Assembly: GCA_964556885.1 (NCBI GenBank)
Contig: CAZKYP010000196.1
Coordinates: forward strand, 1 to 6,061
DNA: 6,061 nucleotides
Direction of reading: 5' to 3'
From: CAZKYP01 sp964556885
Lineage (GTDB): Bacteria; Planctomycetota; Phycisphaerae; Sedimentisphaerales; Anaerobacaceae
The translations under genes were made by a program, and so were the position numbers. Each line of letters starts with the position of its first letter. Positions within the stretch are counted from its first letter, which is position 1. A model generated the notes under the pieces. It saw nothing but the letters and a program-made list of their open reading frames with translations, was not told where the DNA came from and ran no database searches. This document shows positions 1 through 6,010 of this stretch, one piece after another.

Positions 1-77
1 TTACTCAGATTATACAGATTACCCAAATTGAGCGCCAGAAAAATTAGTCACACCCCTTATATTTTTCTACATGTCGC

Positions 78-114
78 GGGTAACCTTATAGCCCATGTTT
101 AACTTCGGTTACCC
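78..114. repeat. Inverted repeat spanning the stop codon of the membrane EEP gene
   Basis: GGGTAACC at 78-85 is the exact reverse complement of GGTTACCC at 107-114, with 21 nt between; the TAA stop (99-101) lies in the loop. No U-tract follows in the minus direction, so it is not a standard intrinsic terminator. It may stabilise the 3' end of the transcript or be chance. Confidence 0.25.
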
Positions 115-1019
115 ACCTCGAAATCGGCTTCCAACAGGGCATGATCGGTCATAAAATCGTATCGTTTTGTTACCCTTAGCGGTTTCAAATCCGGGCTCGT
201 CCAAATATGGTCGAGCTGAAGTAACGGTATGCCGTACGGCCAGGTCTCCGAGAAACCCGAACCGGCGCTGCGAAATGCGTTATGGAGCTTGTGTTTATAG
301 CCGTCGAAAAAGACCGAATCGTACGGAGTGTTAAAGTCTCCCATGATGATTAAACGTTCGTTGCTTTGAGGGACACCGAGGATCGTTTGGATAGGTTTCT
401 CCCTCGAGGCGAAAGGATTTGATATGATATCCGACAAAATAACATGGTAGATTTTTTCGTTGAGCTCTATCTCGATATCGTCGTACTTATTCTGGAAAGA
501 AATTTTCTGATAGCGGAACGAACGTATTTTTCCTTTTGTCAGGATCAGCATTTCGTGGCCGAAGTTATGAATGGAATAATTTTGTAGGGCCGACCGGTAT
601 TCTTCCATCGCCTGGTTTGTTATGTCACCCAATTCGATAATTCCCACAATATCCGCAGATATTTGGTCTATGTAACGTATCAGCTTCGAATTTGGGTGAT
701 CCTTGGGATAACCAATGTTCCACAACATGACTTTAAGGGGCTTTTGGGGAGTGTTTTGAACGCCTTGTGTTTTATACGATACGGCCGGCCAGTAAGCAAT
801 CAACGCGAGTGTGACAATCCCGAGGCCGAATAATAATTTTTTGTTTTGCCTGTCAATATACAGGCACACACAGGATAAACCGATAATTACAGGCAGCGGT
901 GTTGCATAAAATACGGTCGAGGTTATCCTTAAACGGTCTTTCGTAATAAAATGTATCACCAACAATCCGGCGAGGAAAACCCAGTTGTACTTTTTCACGA
1001 ATCTTGATATATGGTGCAT
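99..1019 (-). CDS. Membrane-anchored endonuclease/exonuclease/phosphatase (EEP) family protein
   Basis: This is a predicted metal-dependent phosphoesterase of the EEP (DNase I-like) fold, of the type with an N-terminal membrane anchor and a C-terminal catalytic domain. Counting from ATG 1019 (306 aa), three hydrophobic segments lie near residues 12-25, 33-54 and 62-80. Basic residues before segment 1 and between segments 2 and 3 place the enzyme domain outside the cytoplasm. EEP motifs are in order: LWNIG (N101), IIELG (E129), IMGDFN (D228, N230), LDHIW (D270, H271) and TDHALLEADF (D292, H293). The position that often carries a catalytic His in the central strand appears to be Asp197 (VILSDII). 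The start is uncertain: an in-frame TTG at 1058 would add 13 residues, but the GGAGG at 1059-1063 abuts it with no spacer, and ATG 1019 has no clear Shine-Dalgarno. The substrate (nucleic acid, phospholipid or sugar phosphate) cannot be read from sequence. The family call is firm; the function is not. Confidence 0.88.
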   Translation of the reverse strand: MHHISRFVKKYNWVFLAGLLVIHFITKDRLRITSTVFYATPLPVIIGLSCVCLYIDRQNKKLLFGLGIVTLALIAYWPAVSYKTQGVQNTPQKPLKVMLWNIGYPKDHPNSKLIRYIDQISADIVGIIELGDITNQAMEEYRSALQNYSIHNFGHEMLILTKGKIRSFRYQKISFQNKYDDIEIELNEKIYHVILSDIISNPFASREKPIQTILGVPQSNERLIIMGDFNTPYDSVFFDGYKHKLHNAFRSAGSGFSETWPYGIPLLQLDHIWTSPDLKPLRVTKRYDFMTDHALLEADFEVGNRS

Positions 1020-1058
1020 ATATAGAACAAGAGTATTTAAGGCTCTAAAGTAATACAA

Positions 1059-1063
1059 CCTCC
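1059..1063 (-). promoter_or_regulatory. GGAGG motif of uncertain use upstream of the membrane EEP gene
   Basis: The minus strand reads GGAGG immediately before an in-frame TTG (1058) with zero spacing, and 39 nt before the in-frame ATG at 1019. No ATG, GTG or TTG lies at the usual 5-9 nt distance in any frame. It looks like a ribosome binding site without a properly placed start codon. It may be chance, or may mark an unusual initiation site. Confidence 0.3.
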
Positions 1064-1074
1064 GAAATTATTTC

Positions 1075-1131
1075 TATCGAAACGGGGGATTATACATTCA
1101 TATATACCGACAATACAGAGATTTTTCGATA
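1075..1131. repeat. Inverted repeat flanking the -10 box of the membrane EEP gene
   Basis: TATCGAAA at 1075-1082 is the exact reverse complement of TTTCGATA at 1124-1131, with 41 bp between. The arms bracket the TATAAT at 1089-1094, and the left arm touches the predicted transcription start. It could be a spaced operator, but 8-bp AT-rich arms can arise by chance. Confidence 0.25.
1089..1094 (-). promoter_or_regulatory. Candidate -10 box for the membrane EEP gene
   Basis: The minus strand reads TATAAT, a perfect sigma70 -10 hexamer. At 17-nt spacing the -35 position reads TGTATT, a poor match, so activity may need an activator or may be weak. The predicted transcript would start near 1082. 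An 8-bp inverted repeat flanks the region (1075-1082 and 1124-1131). The element lies in the gap between the CBM9-like gene and the EEP gene, so the EEP gene could be transcribed on its own. Confidence 0.35.
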
Positions 1132-1182
1132 AATAGATTCTTATTATCGCTTCTATTGACCACAAGGTGAATAGAGTGTGAA

Positions 1183-1938
1183 CTAATGTCTGGTTATTTT
1201 CAGATATTTGCTCCAATTGTCGTTGCGGTTCGGATAGCTGCATATATGGTCTTCTGAAATATTTTTATCTGAGAAGCGAATTCTGAAGAAGAGGTTCTTA
1301 TCGTCCGGCCCCATCACTTCATCAATCGGGGTGGAAAACTCGAAAGTCCACTTATTGCCGATGGTTCTCGATGCAAATTTATATACCGTCGGCGCCTTTG
1401 TCTTCGGACAGTCACAAAACGATCTGCCGCAGGCGTTTCCAAAATCATCGAACGGTTCGAACAAAAGCCTCACCTTCCGGTCGGAATCACCCGTTAGCGA
1501 CGCCAGGGTCATGCCAAAATCCGGTAAACATCCTTCGTTCTTATCGAATACGATATTATTCTCAGCCTCATAACAGACTCCGAGGTATAAGTTTTCCTTG
1601 TCCTGTAAAAATTGGATTGACGGCGTCCGGTATGTTTTTTGGCCGGTATCCAGAAAGAATTCATGTTTTTCTAATTGCCAGCATGGCTCGTAGAGAATGC
1701 CGTCGATATTTATGGATGCGGCTTGTGGAATATCAATTTTCTTACCCCAAAATAAGGGATGTAAATACAGGTAATTTTTGCCCGGCGATGTTTCGAAGAA
1801 GAAAAGATTCAATCCGAAATACAGGACAACAATGCTGAATACTGCGGCTGCAATCTTCCTTTTTTTCAAAATAATCAGGATTATAGCGCCAATAGCACCA
1901 ATCAGCATGATTAAATTGAGTATCGGCAGTAAATACAT
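1183..1938 (-). CDS. Two-helix membrane protein with a CBM9-like (DOMON-type) extracytoplasmic domain
   Basis: This 251-aa protein probably binds a carbohydrate or related ligand at the outer face of the inner membrane; no catalytic domain is present. Two hydrophobic helices lie near residues 5-24 and 29-48, joined by a KKRK turn (25-28) that should face the cytoplasm, leaving both ends outside. Residues ~75-250 resemble the CBM9-like beta-sandwich: a SINIDGILYEPCW opening (76-87, family pattern iDG.ldE..W), ENLYLGVCYEAEN (115-127), NKWTFEFSTPIDEV (195-208), an RIRFSD strand (219-224) and a late Trp (W242). Seven cysteines occur, including C170/C175/C177 in a C-x4-C-x-C cluster. ATG 1938 is chosen because GGAG precedes it by 7 nt; the upstream in-frame TTG 1980 and ATG 1965 lack a well-spaced site. 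The CBM9-like call rests on motif pattern only, and ligand-binding residues were not verified. Confidence 0.8.
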   Translation of the reverse strand: MYLLPILNLIMLIGAIGAIILIILKKRKIAAAVFSIVVLYFGLNLFFFETSPGKNYLYLHPLFWGKKIDIPQAASINIDGILYEPCWQLEKHEFFLDTGQKTYRTPSIQFLQDKENLYLGVCYEAENNIVFDKNEGCLPDFGMTLASLTGDSDRKVRLLFEPFDDFGNACGRSFCDCPKTKAPTVYKFASRTIGNKWTFEFSTPIDEVMGPDDKNLFFRIRFSDKNISEDHICSYPNRNDNWSKYLKITRH

Positions 1939-1944
1939 GATATA

Positions 1945-1950
1945 TCTCCA
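1945..1950 (-). promoter_or_regulatory. Ribosome binding site deciding the start of the CBM9-like gene
   Basis: The minus strand reads TGGAGA; its GGAG core (1946-1949) lies 7 nt before ATG 1938. This favours 1938 over the longer in-frame starts at 1965 and 1980, and it puts the start at the beginning of the first membrane helix. Confidence 0.7.
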
Positions 1951-2043
1951 GCATATAAAATCCATTGATAGAAACAACACCTTTGTATTTAAATTAAATA
2001 TGTCTGGAGATTTGTTACGAAAATTATTCTAAGCCGGCAGCTC

Positions 2044-3129
2044 TTAAGGATGCGCTTTTAACAGGATTGCTCGAAATGTTTTCCTGTTGGGATCGATTAG
2101 GTATTTATTCTGGCACTTTCCGTTATGTACCTCGCCGGGCATACATTCGGCCTCCGAGGCGATATCGACAAGTATGGAGCCATCATCGCTGAAAAACCAC
2201 ATGTTTTCATCGCCTTTGAAGCTTATAATCGCCTCGGCGGTAAAATCAGGCACATCGGGAGCAATCGAACCCATATATTCAGGTGCTTCTATAATTTGAC
2301 CTGACCAGCGATAAAGTACGCTGCCCTTTCGTTCATCATGGAAACCGGCCACGATAAAATACATCCCGTTTTGCGGGGAATATTCCATTGCCCGCAATCC
2401 GAGACCTTTCAGGTCCCAAAGCAGAGGTTTGCCAAAGACGGGCGTCTGCTGCTTTTCAATCACCGCCGCCGCATTGAGAAGCGGCAGGACTATAGCTTTA
2501 TTACCCGGCCGCGGATTGCGAAAGCCGATGTATAGCGTTCCGCCGTCGGGAGTAGCGCTAATCGCCTCGATATTCAGCCCTTGTTCTTTCGGGGCCAGCT
2601 TTTCTCGCTGTTTTTTTTCCAAAGAACCGTTCCACCCGGCGGCCCTGTCGAGTCCGAGTTTCCGCAAGTCAGGCGTTCGAAGCATCGTTTCGAGCAGGTC
2701 CGTACAGACGCTGCCCTCCGGCTTCAAGGTTGGCTTGCCATTTTCCGTAATAATCTTAGTTGCAAAGAAACGATAGCGGCTCTCTCGGAATTTGCCGTCC
2801 TTGTTTCGTCCGTGCGAGCTAATCCAGTAAATTCGGTTCCCGATACGAGTCGCTCCCTCGATGTCTGACTCCGGGTGCTCCGAATCCGAACCTAAAAATT
2901 CATTCAAATCAATCGAGTCGACCGGATAAGCAGAACCTTCTCTTTCATAAATACGAAGGATGTTGTTTTCATCGTCGGCCACCACAAAGATATCCTTCGA
3001 CAATGCGGCCGCAGCCGAAGCATCGCTCATCCCGTGAAAGACCTTAACTTTCGTCTGTTCTTCTGTGGCATGTGCGACAGAAAAGACAGGTATAATCACC
3101 AATACTGAAATAAATCGCATTATTGGCAT
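2044..3129 (-). CDS. Secreted DUF3616 / phytase-like beta-propeller protein
   Basis: This 361-aa exported protein has the look of the DUF3616 family, related to the 'esterase-like activity of phytase' propellers. A signal peptide spans residues 1-21 (MRFISVLVII core, likely cleavage after AHA21). The mature N-terminus carries the typical FHGMSDAS (31-38) followed by FVVADDENN (48-56). Three repeated acidic blade motifs appear: DIEGAT (89-94) just before YWISSHGRN, NIEAIS in mid-protein, and TAEAII near the C-terminus, each with an acidic residue and a small residue before a beta-strand. Such motifs often line the central channel of a propeller and may bind metal or phosphate, but no activity has been shown for DUF3616 as far as I know. 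Two starts are possible: ATG 3129 (10-nt overlap with the upstream gene, GAG 7 nt before) or ATG 3120 (TAATG overlap). Either gives translational coupling to the barrel gene. The family call is good; the function is unknown. Confidence 0.82.
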   Translation of the reverse strand: MPIMRFISVLVIIPVFSVAHATEEQTKVKVFHGMSDASAAAALSKDIFVVADDENNILRIYEREGSAYPVDSIDLNEFLGSDSEHPESDIEGATRIGNRIYWISSHGRNKDGKFRESRYRFFATKIITENGKPTLKPEGSVCTDLLETMLRTPDLRKLGLDRAAGWNGSLEKKQREKLAPKEQGLNIEAISATPDGGTLYIGFRNPRPGNKAIVLPLLNAAAVIEKQQTPVFGKPLLWDLKGLGLRAMEYSPQNGMYFIVAGFHDERKGSVLYRWSGQIIEAPEYMGSIAPDVPDFTAEAIISFKGDENMWFFSDDGSILVDIASEAECMPGEVHNGKCQNKYLIDPNRKTFRAILLKAHP

Positions 3130-5009
3130 TGGAATACTCGGTACGAATGCGGCTTGATTTGTGTGTTGAAAACGACCCTTGGGCCGCTCTGGTCCCGTCG
3201 GCCCATCATCCTGCGACCCTGTTGTCTGTCGTTGCCCGGCGGGAGCATTTCGTTCGATTGCAGATCGAGCAGGCCGCCGACCTGTTTGGTTACAACGATG
3301 TTCACGTCTACAGGCTCATCGAGGAAGGATTCGACTATAAACGTGTCGTTGTCGTAAACGAATATGGCAACCTTGGCCGGGCCTTCCACACGAACGTAGA
3401 TGTCCCTGTTGAGCAGTTCCTTATAGTAAGTCAACAGCGCATCCGGCAGGTTATACAAATCGCCGAAGTTGTCCGGAATGGTCATCACATACAGCGTGCC
3501 ATTTGAATAACCGGCCGAATGAACTATCGGATAGCCGACGCCGCTTACCGAGCAGGTGACTTCTTCCCACGAATCGTTCGTCAGGTATTTAATCTGTGGT
3601 ATCATAATATCCGATTTTGCCTGAGCATTACCACTCCAGCCTATCACGAAATCCCTGACGATAGCCTTTTTGTCGGTATACTCGAGCTCGACGATATCTT
3701 CGATCCCGTTACCCTGCAGTGCTCTTAGCAGGCCGGAAGTGATAATAACATCTTTACCGCTTCTCAGTTGATTCTTTATTTTTCTCACGATTCGCTGGTC
3801 GAACTTAGCCGATTCGGCCAGAAAGATAATATTAGCATCCATCGGGAATTCGGGCACGAGGTCCATCGCGACGCCGCACATGCCGAGATAATTGTGCAGA
3901 AAATCCTCGCCGGTCGAGTGATACGGTTTATAGCTCTTGATTCCGACCGGATTGCCGAGTTTGCCCAGGAATTTGTCCACCTTCTCGAAGGTATATCCCG
4001 CTGCTCTGGCAATTGTGGTTGGTTCTATAGTTGTCCCGTCAGGCATTAGGATCGGTTTTTTCATTTCATCAAAATCGAAGCTGGTCCCGCCTCCCTGCCA
4101 CGCTGCCCGGTCAGAATCACGCGGGCCTCGCTGCATCTGTCGAAAATCGAAAAGTGTTATCTCCGGCGCCTTAGCAAAAAGCGTCAGCCACAACTGCTCC
4201 GCATAGCGGTCCATGTACATCATGCCGCCGGTATCGACCCAGCCTCCTGCGTTGCAGCCCGGCTTGATGTTCTCGAAATAGCGGAATATCAGGTAGCCCT
4301 GGTACTGCTGCAGGTGCTGGTTACTGCGGACGGGGTCTCTCGTTTCCGTACCGGTGTAGAGTTTATCGAACAACATAGGTTCACTCTCCAGGTCGAAACC
4401 GAGGCCCTGGAAGTGCTCGTACCAGTTCGGGTACTTGATAATCATAGTGACGTTCGGATTGGCTTGTCTGGCCGGCTCGACTATCAGTTCCCGTGCGGCC
4501 TTGTCCAACAATTCCAGCCGGTATTGCGTCCAGCTCTTGTCGCCCTTGGCCTTGATGCACAATTCGCACTTGCAGTTGGTAAAGAAAAAATCGTCCAGAA
4601 TGACCTCGTCGAAATGCCTGGCCGTGTACTCGACGATTTCTTTGATCTTGTGCTGGTGCTCGGGATTGTTATAGCAAAACGTTTCGAACCGGTTCCGCTC
4701 GCTGACGGTCAGTGTAATGCCGCCGGAGGTCCGGACGCCCCGCTCGGCGAAGAATTTCTTGGCGGTATTTAGGGTCTCCTCATCGACAATATTGCCCGCA
4801 TCCCGATAGGTCTCCAGGTATACCTTATCGACATGTACCTGCCGTGTTATCTCGTCCCATCGCGGCTGTAACCAATTTAGGTCTCCCATCTGCCGAGTCT
4901 CGTAAGCCCGTGAATAAACCGCCACTTCGAAATTATCATATTTACCCGCCGCACAACAGATGCTTGTCAAAGCAATCATAAAAATTACTTTTAGTGTGTG
5001 TTTATACAT
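3120..5009 (-). CDS. Secreted glycosidase-like TIM-barrel protein, unclassified family
   Basis: This 629-aa exported protein resembles the conserved hypothetical glycosidase-like proteins of environmental Bacteroidota and Planctomycetota. Residues 1-21 form a signal peptide (KVIFMIALTSICCAA). Residues ~27-300 fit an alpha/beta barrel: VYLET (63-67), GGIT (96-99), EVILDDFFFTNCKCELC (135-151), MIIKYPNWYEHF (189-200), TGTETRD (219-225) and ITLFDFRQ (284-291). D139/D140 at a strand end and E222 are candidate catalytic acids. C146, C148 and C151 form a C-x-C-x2-C group. Residues ~390-440 (NIIFLAES, then GKDVIITSGLL) look like a Rossmann/amidotransferase-like domain of the sort seen behind the barrel in GH42-type enzymes. 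Residues ~535-629 look like a beta-sandwich cap with an Arg-rich stretch at 594-611. ATG 5009 is chosen because AAAGGA lies 8 nt upstream. The gene is translationally coupled to the DUF3616-like gene downstream. The gene is certain; the glycosidase role is inferred from fold features, and the substrate is unknown. Confidence 0.82.
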   Translation of the reverse strand: MYKHTLKVIFMIALTSICCAAGKYDNFEVAVYSRAYETRQMGDLNWLQPRWDEITRQVHVDKVYLETYRDAGNIVDEETLNTAKKFFAERGVRTSGGITLTVSERNRFETFCYNNPEHQHKIKEIVEYTARHFDEVILDDFFFTNCKCELCIKAKGDKSWTQYRLELLDKAARELIVEPARQANPNVTMIIKYPNWYEHFQGLGFDLESEPMLFDKLYTGTETRDPVRSNQHLQQYQGYLIFRYFENIKPGCNAGGWVDTGGMMYMDRYAEQLWLTLFAKAPEITLFDFRQMQRGPRDSDRAAWQGGGTSFDFDEMKKPILMPDGTTIEPTTIARAAGYTFEKVDKFLGKLGNPVGIKSYKPYHSTGEDFLHNYLGMCGVAMDLVPEFPMDANIIFLAESAKFDQRIVRKIKNQLRSGKDVIITSGLLRALQGNGIEDIVELEYTDKKAIVRDFVIGWSGNAQAKSDIMIPQIKYLTNDSWEEVTCSVSGVGYPIVHSAGYSNGTLYVMTIPDNFGDLYNLPDALLTYYKELLNRDIYVRVEGPAKVAIFVYDNDTFIVESFLDEPVDVNIVVTKQVGGLLDLQSNEMLPPGNDRQQGRRMMGRRDQSGPRVVFNTQIKPHSYRVFQCQ

Positions 5010-5017
5010 AACCAAAT

Positions 5018-5023
5018 TCCTTT
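5018..5023 (-). promoter_or_regulatory. Ribosome binding site of the glycosidase-like gene
   Basis: The minus strand reads AAAGGA, 8 nt before ATG 5009. This decides in favour of ATG 5009 over the in-frame TTG at 5015, which would be only 2 nt from it. Confidence 0.65.
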
Positions 5024-5045
5024 AACAGATGAATATGTTTTTTGT

Positions 5046-5073
5046 ATGATATAATATATGAAATTCCTGCCGA
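5046..5073 (-). promoter_or_regulatory. Candidate sigma70-like promoter of the glycosidase-like / DUF3616 pair
   Basis: On the minus strand TCGGCA (5073 to 5068, 4 of 6 against TTGACA) is followed after 16 nt by TATCAT (5051 to 5046, 5 of 6 against TATAAT). Transcription would start near 5039, giving a leader of about 30 nt that contains the AAAGGA site. The surrounding 91-bp gap is very AT-rich, so -10-like words are common here and the call is tentative. Read-through from the lipoprotein gene upstream is also possible, since I see no terminator between them. Confidence 0.35.
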
Positions 5074-5100
5074 TAGTACGATAGCATATTTCTAAAATGC

Positions 5101-5916
5101 TTACTCCGGTGATAATTCAGATTTCTTACTTACGACTATCGCGAAAACGGGCAAATGATCACTGGCTTCAACCTGTTCTACCAAAGCTCCTATACAATTC
5201 AAATCCTTGTTGAATAAAATGTGGTCATATCGGTTCTTTAATGTAACACCGACAGATGTTTTCCATTTCCATGTTTTGGAATATGTGTCATAAGTTGACA
5301 GAGCATCGGTGAAACCTTGTTCGAAAAGCCATTGTATCGCTTTTTTGTTTTCGTTCTCGTTGAAATCTCCTGCGATGATAAGCGGTCTATTGGCATCAGC
5401 CTTTGCAATGAAATTCTGAAGCTCATTAAGATGAATTTCAGGAGCCTGATAATATGCTGATGCACTTACCGATCCCATGTCGGAAAGAGGCGGCCGAAGG
5501 TGAACATTTAGACACTGTACGTAGCCAAGTGGTGTTTTGACATCGGCTAACAGGGCTGGAAACCAACCGTCTGAAGGCTCAATTAATATTGCATTATTTA
5601 ATTCGTATTTAGACATTATGGCTATACCACCGGCACCGGGCCAATCCCTGAATTCGAAATATTGATATTGCTTACTAAGATGTGTTTTTAGTGTTGCCTC
5701 CCAGTATTTATGTGTTTCCTGAAGACAGATAATATCTGCATTGGAACCGGCAAGATAATCGACAACGTTTTGCGGATTCACGAATCCGAAGTTGACGTTA
5801 TATGTGACAATCTTTAGACAAGGTTCTTCACAGACAAAAGTCGGCTCAGTGTGTGTACCACAACCTGCTATTGTTAAAAAAAGAAGAACTTCTATAAGAT
5901 TTTGCCTTACCATCAT
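5101..5916 (-). CDS. Endonuclease/exonuclease/phosphatase (EEP) family lipoprotein
   Basis: This 271-aa protein is a complete EEP-fold hydrolase with a lipoprotein signal. Residues 1-19 (VLLFLTIAGC) end in a lipobox with C19 as the expected lipidated residue, so the enzyme should sit on the periplasmic or outer face of a membrane. All family motifs are present: VTYNVNFG (N40), IICLQET (E67), CLNVHLRPP (H139), IAGDFNENEN (D184, N186), YDHILF (D231, H232) and SDHLPVF (D253, H254). It should cleave a phosphodiester or phosphomonoester with a divalent metal; DNA, RNA, phospholipid and inositol phosphate are all possible for this superfamily. Unlike the membrane EEP at 99-1019, it keeps the central His. 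The two adjacent ATGs at 5916 and 5913 have no Shine-Dalgarno upstream, and the predicted transcript starts about 2 nt before 5916, which fits leaderless translation. The next gene lies 91 bp downstream on the same strand. Confidence 0.9.
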   Translation of the reverse strand: MMVRQNLIEVLLFLTIAGCGTHTEPTFVCEEPCLKIVTYNVNFGFVNPQNVVDYLAGSNADIICLQETHKYWEATLKTHLSKQYQYFEFRDWPGAGGIAIMSKYELNNAILIEPSDGWFPALLADVKTPLGYVQCLNVHLRPPLSDMGSVSASAYYQAPEIHLNELQNFIAKADANRPLIIAGDFNENENKKAIQWLFEQGFTDALSTYDTYSKTWKWKTSVGVTLKNRYDHILFNKDLNCIGALVEQVEASDHLPVFAIVVSKKSELSPE

Positions 5917-5924
5917 CAGTTTGA

Positions 5925-5953
5925 ATCATATAGCAGTTCTTAAAAAAAGTCAA
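5925..5953 (-). promoter_or_regulatory. Strong sigma70-like promoter of the EEP lipoprotein gene
   Basis: The minus strand has TTGACT (5953 to 5948, 5 of 6 against consensus), an exact 17-nt spacer, and TATGAT (5930 to 5925, 5 of 6). The expected start point is near 5918, almost on top of ATG 5916. The -35 box lies just after the terminator of the preceding gene, which is a sensible place for a new transcription unit to begin. Confidence 0.65.
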
Positions 5954-5964
5954 TAAACACAAGA

Positions 5965-5994
5965 AAAGGCCGGAGAGTTATTCATCCGGCCTTT
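5965..5994 (-). terminator. Intrinsic terminator of the FabG-like gene
   Basis: AAAGGCCGGA (5965-5974) and TCCGGCCTTT (5985-5994) form a perfect 10-bp GC-rich stem with a 10-nt loop. Read on the minus strand the stem is followed by TTTTCTTGTG, a short U-tract, 16 nt after the stop codon at 6011-6013. On the plus strand the stem is followed by GCAACA, so it acts in the minus direction. Confidence 0.8.
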
Positions 5995-6010
5995 GCAACA
6001 ATATTCGATA

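Noticed and set aside
1..98. Left edge checked for the end of another gene
   Set aside because: The one frame I traced from the edge, a minus-strand frame ending in TAA at 1-3, meets another stop within a few codons, and no protein or RNA motif is visible, so nothing is called.
1037..1243. 68-codon open frame on the minus strand between the CBM9-like and membrane EEP genes
   Set aside because: It overlaps the CBM9-like gene's 3' end and runs through the candidate promoter of the next gene; it has no ribosome binding site and its composition looks non-coding.
1371..1838. 155-codon open frame on the plus strand
   Set aside because: It lies wholly inside the CBM9-like gene in the opposite direction, has no recognisable domain and no ribosome binding site that I can see; the minus-strand gene explains the sequence.
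3123..3506. 127-codon open frame on the plus strand
   Set aside because: It is antisense to the C-terminal part of the barrel gene, with no motif or start signal.
4314..4772. 152-codon open frame on the plus strand
   Set aside because: It is antisense to the barrel gene; its openness follows from the codon pattern of that gene, and its translation shows no family motif.
5069..5082. Direct hexamer repeat CGATAG-TA-CGATAG in the gap before the barrel gene
   Set aside because: Only two copies of six bases in an AT-rich gap; too short to claim as a binding site or CRISPR-like repeat.
5084..5100. Small hairpin GCATATTTCTAAAATGC just after the EEP lipoprotein stop codon
   Set aside because: The stem is AT-rich with a bulge and a 2-nt loop and has no U-tract, so it does not qualify as an intrinsic terminator.
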